DNA of 13,934 bases from an uncultured bacterium (lineage in GTDB: Bacteria > Actinomycetota > Coriobacteriia > Coriobacteriales > Coriobacteriaceae), in NCBI GenBank assembly GCA_958349055.1, contig CATWBO010000044.1:1-13934 (forward strand). The letters are read 5' to 3'. Positions within the stretch are counted from its first letter, which is position 1, and every line of letters begins with the position of its first letter. The notes beneath the pieces were generated by a model. That model saw only the letters and a list, made by a program, of their open reading frames with translations. It was not told the origin of the DNA and searched no databases. Position numbers and translations under genes: made by a program. This document shows, in pieces, positions 1 through 5,903 of this stretch.

Positions 1-66
1 CGTACATGTACGGATGAATGTGGGAAGTGTTCGGATGAAGTTGATAATCAAGGCTGTTTTCTAGCG

Positions 67-102
67 AAACACCCGGCGCATCGTGCGTGCGTCGGGTGTT
101 TT
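67..102. terminator. Hairpin terminator, probably bidirectional
   Basis: A long stem pairs 67-75 with 93-101 (nine perfect pairs). It continues through one G-U wobble into CGCA/TGCG, giving about 14 pairs around a small loop. On the plus strand it ends in TTTT, and on the minus strand in TTT. It lies 52 bases past the etfA stop codon, so it can end the minus-strand lactate/Etf operon. The better T tract on the plus strand suggests it also ends a gene to the left of the window. Confidence 0.75.
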
Positions 103-152
103 GTCTGCGATTGTACAATGATGCCTGCGGCCATTGCTCGGAAAGGCGCACC

Positions 153-1361
153 TCAACGCGTGGAGAGGCGGTCAAGGAGCTTGCGGGCGACCTCGACGGC
201 ATCGCCGACGACCTTGTACTGAGCGGCCCCGAAAATGGGGGCATCCGGGTCCTCATTGATGGCGATAATGCACTCCGCCCCACCGATGCCGGCAAGATGC
301 TGGATGGCGCCCGAGACACCGATACTCACGAGGAGCTTGGGCGAGACCGACACGCCCGTCTGGCCAATCTGATGGCGATACTCCAGCCAGCCAGCCTCCA
401 CCACGGGGCGCGTGCAACCAAGCTCGGCGCCCAGGGCATCGGCGAGTTTTCGCATCAGGGGCAGATTCTTCTTGGAACCGATGCCGCGGCCCACCACGAC
501 CAGGCGCTCGGCGTCGGCAATTGATGCCTGCTGTCCCCACTCCTCGGCGGGAATCGAGATCTCGACGCGGGCCTTAACGTCATCCGCAAGCACTACCTGG
601 GCAATCGTGCCGGAGCGGCTATAGTCAAACTCGGGCGCCTTAAAGATGCCGGGGCGCACCGTTGCCATCTGAGGACGGTGGTTGGGGCAGATAATGGTGG
701 CCATCAGGTTGCCGCCAAACGCCGGGCGCGTCTGCTGCAGCAGACCCGTCTCCGTATCCATCGAAAGCACCGTGCAATCGGCCGTAAGGCCCGTCTGCAA
801 GCGCACGGCCACACCGGGCGCCAGCTCGCGACCAAAGGCGGTCGCGCCGTACAGAATGGCCTCGGGCTTGCGCTCGGCCACCAAATCGCAGATCAAGCGG
901 GCGTAGACCTCCGCGTCGTTCTGACGCAGGCGCTCGTCACGACAGACCAGAACTTCGTCCGCACCGGCGCAAATCAGATGCTCCAGGTCCCCGAGTGAGC
1001 CCTCGGGGCTCATGCCGACCAGTGCCACCAGACGGCAGCCGCGGGCATCGGCAAGCTCGCGCCCCTTGCCCATGAGCTCGAAGGCCACGGATGCCACGGC
1101 GTCGTGCTCGTCAGTTTGCACGAAGATCCAGATGTCTCGATATGCGTCAAGGTCTGCCGCGCCGGCGGCCTCGTCGCGCTCAATCGAGATGGCGTTGACG
1201 GGGCAGGCGTCGACGCACCCACCGCACAGGATACAGCCGTCGGTTACGCGGGCACAGCGATTGGGGCGCTCACCCTCCACCACAATGCCGCCCGAGGCGC
1301 AGGCGCGAACGCAGCGACCGCAGCCGATACAGGCTTCGCTATCGATAATCAGCCCGCTCAT
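153..1361 (-). CDS. etfA: Electron transfer flavoprotein alpha subunit with N-terminal 2x[4Fe-4S] ferredoxin domain
   Basis: This is the alpha subunit of a heterodimeric electron transfer flavoprotein, predicted to pass electrons between the neighbouring FAD oxidase, ferredoxin and NAD in the cytoplasm. At 402 residues it is longer than an ordinary EtfA (about 310-330) because of an N-terminal ferredoxin module. Cysteines 11, 14, 17, 21 and 43, 46, 49, 53 form two CxxCxxC...C cluster motifs. The C-terminal FAD domain shows VGRGIGSKKN (about 290-300) and the signature IGVSGAIQHLAG followed by AINEDPDAPIF. The ATG directly abuts the etfB stop codon with no spacer, and GAGGGG nine bases upstream serves as ribosome binding site, so translation is probably coupled. 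The extra domain is typical of EtfA partners of lactate dehydrogenase in acetogens (LctC) and of other confurcating complexes. The identification is firm; bifurcation itself is inferred from family and context. Confidence 0.93.
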   Translation of the reverse strand: MSGLIIDSEACIGCGRCVRACASGGIVVEGERPNRCARVTDGCILCGGCVDACPVNAISIERDEAAGAADLDAYRDIWIFVQTDEHDAVASVAFELMGKGRELADARGCRLVALVGMSPEGSLGDLEHLICAGADEVLVCRDERLRQNDAEVYARLICDLVAERKPEAILYGATAFGRELAPGVAVRLQTGLTADCTVLSMDTETGLLQQTRPAFGGNLMATIICPNHRPQMATVRPGIFKAPEFDYSRSGTIAQVVLADDVKARVEISIPAEEWGQQASIADAERLVVVGRGIGSKKNLPLMRKLADALGAELGCTRPVVEAGWLEYRHQIGQTGVSVSPKLLVSIGVSGAIQHLAGIGGAECIIAINEDPDAPIFGAAQYKVVGDAVEVARKLLDRLSTR

Positions 1362-2177
1362 CTATGCCATCCCCTCGATAATCTTGGCAAGTTTTACCGC
1401 CTGCTCGGACGCCGTTCCCTCAACGGCCTCGCACGTTTGGTCACGGTCGGGCACAAACGAGCGCACGACCTGCGTCGGTGATCCGGCAAGGCCGCAACGC
1501 GAGGGATCGGCGTTTACGTCGGCAGCGCTGGCCACGCGCACGTCTGCATCCTCGGCCGCGCGAATACCGGCAATACTCGGCATGCGCAGCTGGCCAATCT
1601 CCTTGGCGGTCGTCATCGCACACGGCATCTCCAGGTACACCGTCTCCTCGCCGGCATCGCAGCCGTGGACGAGCGCCAGCGAGCCACACGTCGTAAATCC
1701 CGCGCTCTGCACACAGCTCACGTCGGTCACGCAGGGGATCTCAAAGGCGCCGGCCAGCTCGGGTCCGATCTGGGCCGTATCGCCGTCCACTGCCATCTTG
1801 CCGCAGATGAGCAGGTCAAAGTCCTCATCGAGTGCCTCGATGCCGCATTTGAGGGCATAGGTGGTGGCTAGGGTATCGGCGCCCGCAAAGGCGCGATCGG
1901 TCAGCAGCAGCGCGTCGTCGGCACCGCGGGCGATGCAGTCGCGCAGCAGCGATTCGGTCGCGGGGATGCCCATCGACACCACCGTCACACGCACGTCCAT
2001 GCCAAAGCCGATAAAGTCGTCCTTCAGCGCTAGCGCACATTCGAGAGCACTTGCATCGAAGGGATTAACGACCGCCTGCTTGCCATCACGCACGATAGTA
2101 TTGGTCTTGGGGTCCATCTTGACCTCGGTGCTTCCGGGCACCGCCTTGACGCACACCACCATATGAAAATCACTCAT
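1362..2177 (-). CDS. etfB: Electron transfer flavoprotein beta subunit
   Basis: The beta subunit pairs with EtfA and carries the nucleotide/flavin site thought to contact NAD in bifurcating ETFs. Family marks include VCVKAVPGSTEV near the N terminus, VNPFDASALE, AGADTLATTYAL and the strongly conserved GKMAVDGDTAQIGPELAG. Length is about 271 residues, normal for the family. Two starts are possible: a GTG at 2183, whose GTGA overlaps the stop of the upstream oxidase by 4 bases, or the ATG at 2177. AGGGGG lies 3 bases before the GTG and 9 before the ATG, so the ATG has the more usual spacing and is used here. The gene is the middle one of the operon, and its stop codon touches the etfA start. 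It corresponds to LctB in the acetogen lactate system. Confidence 0.93.
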   Translation of the reverse strand: MSDFHMVVCVKAVPGSTEVKMDPKTNTIVRDGKQAVVNPFDASALECALALKDDFIGFGMDVRVTVVSMGIPATESLLRDCIARGADDALLLTDRAFAGADTLATTYALKCGIEALDEDFDLLICGKMAVDGDTAQIGPELAGAFEIPCVTDVSCVQSAGFTTCGSLALVHGCDAGEETVYLEMPCAMTTAKEIGQLRMPSIAGIRAAEDADVRVASAADVNADPSRCGLAGSPTQVVRSFVPDRDQTCEAVEGTASEQAVKLAKIIEGMA

Positions 2178-2179
2178 CT

Positions 2180-3781
2180 TCACGCGCCCCCTTTCTGGAC
2201 GAGCTCATCCAAGAGCTTCTCCGTAAACAGGTTGCCGCGACCCAGCTGGCCGGCAGGATCGAGCTGGAGTTTGAGATGCGCCGACTCGACCATGGCCTCG
2301 TGGCCGTACATCGTCTCCAAGAAGCCCGCCTTGATCTTGCCGACGCCGTGCTCAGCAGAAACGGCACCGCCCATGGCCGTGACCTCGGAAGCCCACTGGG
2401 CAAAGAGTTCTCCACCACGACGGTAGTCTTGCGCATCGCGCGGCAGGATGTTCACATGCAGATGGTTGTTCCCGATGTGTCCCCAGGCAGCAGACTCAAG
2501 CCCGCTTTCGGCCAGCGTGCGGCGATAGAGGACCACGACATCGGCAAGGCGTGCATTGGGCACCGACATATCCGATCCCAGCTTGGTAATGGTGGGGTCG
2601 GTGCGGCGACGCTCGTCAACGAGCATGTTGACACTCTCGGGGACCGCGTGGCGGAAAAACCGCTGGCATTCGCGATCGACTTCGGTGCGCGCGACCCATG
2701 TCGCATCGTCGCGGCCGCCCGCAAGCTCCAAAACCCATCCCAGGTGGTACAGCTCCTCGGTCGCCTGCGCCTCGTCGTCGCAGTCAAGCTCCACGTAGAC
2801 ACAGACCTTTGCCTCGTCGTCGAGCGCCGGCAGCGAGGCAAACGCCGTCGACTGCTCGCGCTGGCGACGTAGAATATCCAGGGCGCCAGCATCGAAGTAC
2901 TCGATGGCAGCCGCATGGGACAGGACAGGGCGCACGGAATCGGTAAAGGACACCGCCTTGTCCTCGCTATCGAAAAAGCAACTCACACCCCATACGACCG
3001 AAGGTGCCGCCTGCAGGGCGATCTCGAGCTCGGTGACAACGCCGAGCGTGCCGCACGCGCCGATAAAGAGGTCGATGGCGTCCATATCGTCCGCAACGAA
3101 ATAGCCTGAGGCATTTTTTGTCTCGGGCATGGTATAGCCGGGAAGATCGAGTTCGAGCGTACGGCCCGCTGCCGTCACGAGCGACAGGTGGCGGTCCTGG
3201 GCAAAAGCCTCGCCGCGCTGAAGCTCAAGCAAATCGCCATCAGCCAGCGCGACGTGGAGTCCCGTGATATGCGGGCGCATGGGACCGTAAGCGTAGCTGC
3301 GGGCGCCGGAGGCGTTGCATGCCGCCATGCCGCCCAGACAGGCAGATGCCTCGGTGGGATCGGTGGGAAAGAACTGCTCGGGGGACTCTTGGAACTCCTC
3401 GTAGGCCTCAAGCGATGCCTGGTCCCAACCAGCGGTCGGCAGTACCTTCTTGCTCAGCTGCTTACGCAGCTCCGAGAGCACAACGCCCGGCTCCACGCGC
3501 AGCAGAAATTGGTCTTGTTCATCGCGGCGAAGGCCCAAGTAGCGATTCATACGGGAAGTATTGAGGATATGCCCACCGTGGGGCACGGCACCGGCGGCAA
3601 GGCCGGTTCGGGCGCCCTGAACCGTTACCGGGACACGCTCGGCATGGAGCGTTTCCAAAATGGCACGGACCTCGTCTTCCGTTGTCGGAAACGAGATGCT
3701 CGATGCTTCGCCCGATGCGCGAGATTCATCGCGGCCATACTCTTCGAACTCGTCGGTGAAGGGTTTGATGGTTGCAGACAC
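2180..3781 (-). CDS. FAD-binding 2-hydroxyacid (probably lactate) dehydrogenase, GlcD/LctD type
   Basis: This flavin oxidase is predicted to oxidise D- or L-lactate (or glycolate) and hand electrons to the EtfAB pair encoded just downstream. The N-terminal FAD_binding_4 domain (about 30-215) shows VQGARTGLAAGAVP at 54-67 and ACLGGMAACNASGARS at 147-162, with the GTLG motif at 244-247. The C-terminal FAD-oxidase_C domain shows GHIGNNHLHVNILP at 434-447 and SAEHGVGKIKAG at 475-486, holding the usual conserved histidines. At 533 residues it is longer than typical GlcD proteins (about 460-480). Translation starts at a GTG preceded by AAAGGGGGAG with a 5-base gap. It leads the operon and overlaps the next reading frame. 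The arrangement matches the Acetobacterium LDH/Etf complex (there EtfB, EtfA, LDH), though gene order differs. The exact substrate cannot be read from sequence, and no lactate permease is in the window. Confidence 0.85.
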   Translation of the reverse strand: MSATIKPFTDEFEEYGRDESRASGEASSISFPTTEDEVRAILETLHAERVPVTVQGARTGLAAGAVPHGGHILNTSRMNRYLGLRRDEQDQFLLRVEPGVVLSELRKQLSKKVLPTAGWDQASLEAYEEFQESPEQFFPTDPTEASACLGGMAACNASGARSYAYGPMRPHITGLHVALADGDLLELQRGEAFAQDRHLSLVTAAGRTLELDLPGYTMPETKNASGYFVADDMDAIDLFIGACGTLGVVTELEIALQAAPSVVWGVSCFFDSEDKAVSFTDSVRPVLSHAAAIEYFDAGALDILRRQREQSTAFASLPALDDEAKVCVYVELDCDDEAQATEELYHLGWVLELAGGRDDATWVARTEVDRECQRFFRHAVPESVNMLVDERRRTDPTITKLGSDMSVPNARLADVVVLYRRTLAESGLESAAWGHIGNNHLHVNILPRDAQDYRRGGELFAQWASEVTAMGGAVSAEHGVGKIKAGFLETMYGHEAMVESAHLKLQLDPAGQLGRGNLFTEKLLDELVQKGGA

Positions 3782-4001
3782 GCGAACTCCCCCTTTAGCT
3801 AACTACAGTGTTTGCAGGGAGATGTTACCGCATCGTTTCGTCGACGTGTTCGAGACCGTCTCCATAATTGGCGATTTTTACGTTCGTGCAATTCGGCGAG
3901 CGGCAAGATTTCCTCGGCAGACGATGCTTTTGACACATATCGCCCCGCCGTCGCCGACCGCTCGATTGTCGCTCGAAAAAAGTTGAAGTAATTTTTTCCA
4001 C

Positions 4002-4031
4002 CTTTTACCTGCGGAGATGTCAATCCGTCAA
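4002..4031 (-). promoter_or_regulatory. Candidate promoter of the oxidase-etfBA operon
   Basis: Read on the minus strand, TTGACG (4031-4026) and TAAAAG (4007-4002) are separated by 18 bases, a 5/6 and 4/6 match to the housekeeping -35 and -10 boxes. Transcription would begin near 3995, leaving a leader of about 210 bases before the GTG. Repeated TGAC boxes lie just upstream of and over the -35 box, which would suit an activator or repressor. This is a by-eye match and weak. Confidence 0.3.
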
Positions 4032-4082
4032 GCATTTGGTCAGAAATTGGTCAAGTAGCGGCTGATACGGTCGGCGTCGACA

Positions 4083-4106
4083 GCCAAAACCGATAGAAGT
4101 TTTGGC
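4083..4106. repeat. 8-bp inverted repeat before the small acidic gene
   Basis: GCCAAAAC and its exact reverse complement GTTTTGGC are separated by eight bases. The repeat ends 21 bases before the ATG at 4128 and about 9 bases before the ribosome binding site AGGGAGG. No T run follows, so it is not a standard terminator. It could be a repressor operator or a 5' leader hairpin that affects translation. Confidence 0.55.
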
Positions 4107-4127
4107 CCCAGAAGCAGGGAGGTTCCC

Positions 4128-4424
4128 ATGGCATATTACTGGCCCCAGTACGGCGTCGCCATCGAGGTCGGCGACGATCCCTATCTCCTGCCTTTCGACG
4201 AAGAGGCGTTCCCCGATACGGCGGTCTACCACGTCACCACCGATGTTATCTGCGACCCCGAGTCGTTCTCGGCGCTCGCCCACCACATCGCGCGTATCCA
4301 CGACATCGAACTCCCTCACGACTTTGACGAGCTCATCTACTCGCGCCGCCTGATGCTTCACATGCTCTTTGGAGCGGACCCGTCCACGTTCGCACGTGTC
4401 TACACCACCAAGGACGCCGCATGA
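4128..4424 (+). CDS. Small acidic cytoplasmic protein of unknown function
   Basis: A 98-residue protein that I do not recognise. It has no signal peptide and no membrane segment, is acidic, and is rich in aromatic residues at its start (MAYYWPQYG). A central stretch (about 30-60) rich in histidine and aspartate contains AHHIARIHDIELPHDFDEL. AGGGAGG lies five bases before the ATG, which fixes the start well. Its stop overlaps the next gene's ATG (ATGA at 4421-4424), so the two are probably co-translated. As first gene of a run of surface-protein genes it may be a cytoplasmic accessory, but this rests on position alone. Good ribosome binding site, coupling and clear coding character make a real gene likely. 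Confidence 0.75.
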   Translation: MAYYWPQYGVAIEVGDDPYLLPFDEEAFPDTAVYHVTTDVICDPESFSALAHHIARIHDIELPHDFDELIYSRRLMLHMLFGADPSTFARVYTTKDAA

Positions 4425-4930
4425 GTGCGAAGAAGCCGCCCCGCCTCGCAGGACTGGGGCGTCGCAAAAAACTCGTCGTTGTCTGCCTGGCTATCGCCTG
4501 CGCCCTCATCGCCGTAGGGCTATACGCCTGGCAGTCGCAGCCCGTGCCCGAAGCGGGCGCCTCAGTCACGACGGCAGAGGGTAAATCGCGACAAGAAATC
4601 CAAGATGAGCTCGATGCCATCGTCCGCGACAACATGATGACGATTTCGGTCGCGCCGGTCGCTCAGCTACAGGAGGACGGCAAGCTGCGCGTCAACGTGC
4701 AAAACGTCCAAGACAATAAATATCCCCAGCGATTCCGCGTCATCCAAAACGACGAGACCATGTACGAATCCGGTGTGGTCGAGACCGGCAAGACAATCGA
4801 GACGTGCCCCGCCGGCGACATCAAAGAAGGCGAGGCATACATCGAGATCCAGGCACTCGATGCCAAGACCCTCGACAGCCACGGCAATCCGACACGTGTC
4901 AAGGTACGGGTTGAGCAAGCCGAGAACTAG
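4421..4930 (+). CDS. Single-pass membrane protein with extracellular domain
   Basis: A 169-residue protein with a short basic cytoplasmic N terminus (KKPPRLAGLGRRKK, 4-17), one hydrophobic helix at about 18-37, and an outside domain of about 130 residues. The positive-inside rule puts the N terminus in the cytoplasm. The external part is rich in alternating hydrophobic residues, suggesting beta structure (for example LRVNVQNVQDN and AYIEIQALDAKT), and holds a single cysteine at 129. There is no lipobox and no sortase motif. It starts within the ATGA overlap with the preceding gene. No named family is recognised. It may be a membrane anchor or receptor for the secreted proteins encoded next; that is inference from position. 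Confidence 0.75.
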   Translation: MSAKKPPRLAGLGRRKKLVVVCLAIACALIAVGLYAWQSQPVPEAGASVTTAEGKSRQEIQDELDAIVRDNMMTISVAPVAQLQEDGKLRVNVQNVQDNKYPQRFRVIQNDETMYESGVVETGKTIETCPAGDIKEGEAYIEIQALDAKTLDSHGNPTRVKVRVEQAEN

Positions 4931-4983
4931 CTTTTTCGGCCGACGCGGCACCGCACGCAATTCACCAGCATTCGTCCAATCAT

Positions 4984-5000
4984 CGCGGGGACGGCCCGCG
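4984..5000. repeat. GC-rich 6-bp inverted repeat before the WxL-like gene
   Basis: CGCGGG and CCCGCG are separated by GACGG, forming a compact hairpin whose end lies about nine bases before the ribosome binding site AAAGGA (5009-5014). No T tract follows, so it is unlikely to be a terminator. It may protect or tune the downstream message within the operon. It is the only structure in the 90-base gap 4931-5020. Confidence 0.4.
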
Positions 5001-5020
5001 GCGAATAGAAAGGAACGACC

Positions 5021-5620
5021 ATGGACATCACCAGGAACATGAACGGAGCCAGAGCGCTCGTCGTGGGCGCAGGGCTCGCGCTCGCGCTCGCAATGGGCGC
5101 CGCCCCGACGCCAGCTCTGGCAGCCGGGCGCGTTGGAACCACGAAAGTAATGGTCAGGACCGAGATCGACAACGTAGAGTTCAAAGTTCCGACGGTTATT
5201 CCCTTCGTCGCCAAGGCCGACGGCACGCTTCAGGGCCCCTCAGAAGACGCGACCACCATCGACAATCATTCGGCCTACGGCATCCATGTCACCAACATGA
5301 AGATCGACGCCATGAACACCTGGACCATTGCCGCCGACGCCAAGGCCGGAACCGCGCAGAATTCCATCGACTTTAAGGTCGGCCCCGACGGCGCACTCCA
5401 GAACGCCAGCGCCGCAATGCAGGAGACGGGCCTCGATCTTTCCAAGAATGCAGCCTTCGACATGGGCTACCAGGGCATTGCCGGCGGCACGGACAAAATT
5501 AAGCTCAAGACAAGCGGAAACGTCGCCCGCGTCACGCGCGACATCTTCCGCGTAACCGGCGAAGGCGATCAAGTTGCAACGATCACCTGGACGGTCGAGC
5601 CCGGTGCGCACACGGCATAA
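5021..5620 (+). CDS. Secreted WxL-like beta-domain protein
   Basis: A 199-residue exported protein. A signal peptide occupies 1-34/35 (hydrophobic core about 12-28, cleavage after PALA or PALAA). The mature part contains VEFKVPTVIPFVAKADGTL (52-70) and DNHSAYGIHVTNMKI (81-95), followed by NTWTIAA (99-105) and a terminal ATITWTVEPG (186-195). Two W-x-(I/V) motifs, the second at the very end in a T-W-T-V strand, resemble the WxL cell-wall-binding domain of Gram-positive bacteria, which binds peptidoglycan non-covalently, although leucine is replaced here. The start has AAAGGA seven bases upstream. It overlaps the next gene by 17 bases. Assignment to WxL is by pattern only; it may be a related beta-sandwich family that caps a surface assembly. 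Confidence 0.7.
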   Translation: MDITRNMNGARALVVGAGLALALAMGAAPTPALAAGRVGTTKVMVRTEIDNVEFKVPTVIPFVAKADGTLQGPSEDATTIDNHSAYGIHVTNMKIDAMNTWTIAADAKAGTAQNSIDFKVGPDGALQNASAAMQETGLDLSKNAAFDMGYQGIAGGTDKIKLKTSGNVARVTRDIFRVTGEGDQVATITWTVEPGAHTA

Positions 5621-5885
5621 GGCCGTCGCCCTGGCCACCGCCGTCAGTATCCTAGCGTTTGGGCCAGCCATGGCCTTTGCCCAGCAAGAACAGGCGCAGG
5701 CCGCCACGCAGGTGACGGTCGACCTCTCGGAGCTCGACCGCGGCAACTGCAAGGAACCGTTGGCACAGACAGACGACAGACGATGGCTCTTGGCAGCAGG
5801 CGCCACGACAGCAGGCGCGGGAACCGCCGGCCTCGGTCTGCACATCAAACGCAGCCAGAAACGAAACACGGACAGGCCGCACTAA
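5604..5885 (+). CDS. Small secreted protein with degenerate sortase-type anchor (LAQTD)
   Basis: A protein of about 93 residues starting at a GTG, in a different frame from the preceding gene and overlapping its end. An alternative TTG start at 5574, with GAAGG eight bases before it, would add ten residues. It has its own signal peptide (RTRHK, then a hydrophobic run to FGPAMAFA at about 18-26), a mature region of only some 35 residues, then LAQTD (53-57), a hydrophobic Ala/Gly segment (61-79) and a basic tail KRSQKR (82-87). That order matches a cell-wall sorting signal. LAxTG is the motif of class E sortases in high-GC actinobacteria, and here the glycine is aspartate. It could be a sortase substrate with a variant site or simply a two-helix membrane protein. 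No sortase gene is in the window. Confidence 0.6.
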   Translation: MRTRHKAVALATAVSILAFGPAMAFAQQEQAQAATQVTVDLSELDRGNCKEPLAQTDDRRWLLAAGATTAGAGTAGLGLHIKRSQKRNTDRPH

Positions 5886-5903
5886 ATTAGCTAAGGAGAC
5901 CCC

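Larger units (their letters stand above)
3782..4127. other. Divergent intergenic region, no gene
   Basis: This 346-base gap separates the minus-strand oxidase operon from the plus-strand surface-protein operon and must hold both promoters. No convincing gene lies in it. It holds four GTCA boxes (starting at 4019, 4027, 4039 and 4050), including a TTGGTCA direct repeat, and an A6/T6 inverted repeat at 3974-3997. It also holds the palindromes CGTCGACG (3839-3846) and GAGACCGTCTC (3852-3862), and an 8-bp inverted repeat at 4083-4106. A weak minus-strand promoter is listed separately. I saw no clear promoter for the plus-strand gene. Confidence 0.6.

Noticed and set aside
1012..1860. Open frame of 282 codons on the plus strand opposite etfA and etfB
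   Set aside because: It lies antisense to two firmly identified genes, its composition (Ser, Ala, Arg rich) is typical of a shadow frame in GC-rich DNA, and it spans the boundary between the two.
3799..4035. 78-codon minus-strand frame in the divergent intergenic region
   Set aside because: No ribosome binding site before its ATG, it fills the presumed promoter region, and the protein (basic, ending in CKHCS) resembles nothing known.
5021..5885. Idea that the WxL-like gene and the following small gene are one gene split by a frameshift
   Set aside because: The downstream frame encodes its own basic n-region and signal peptide right after the overlap, so two separate exported proteins are more likely.
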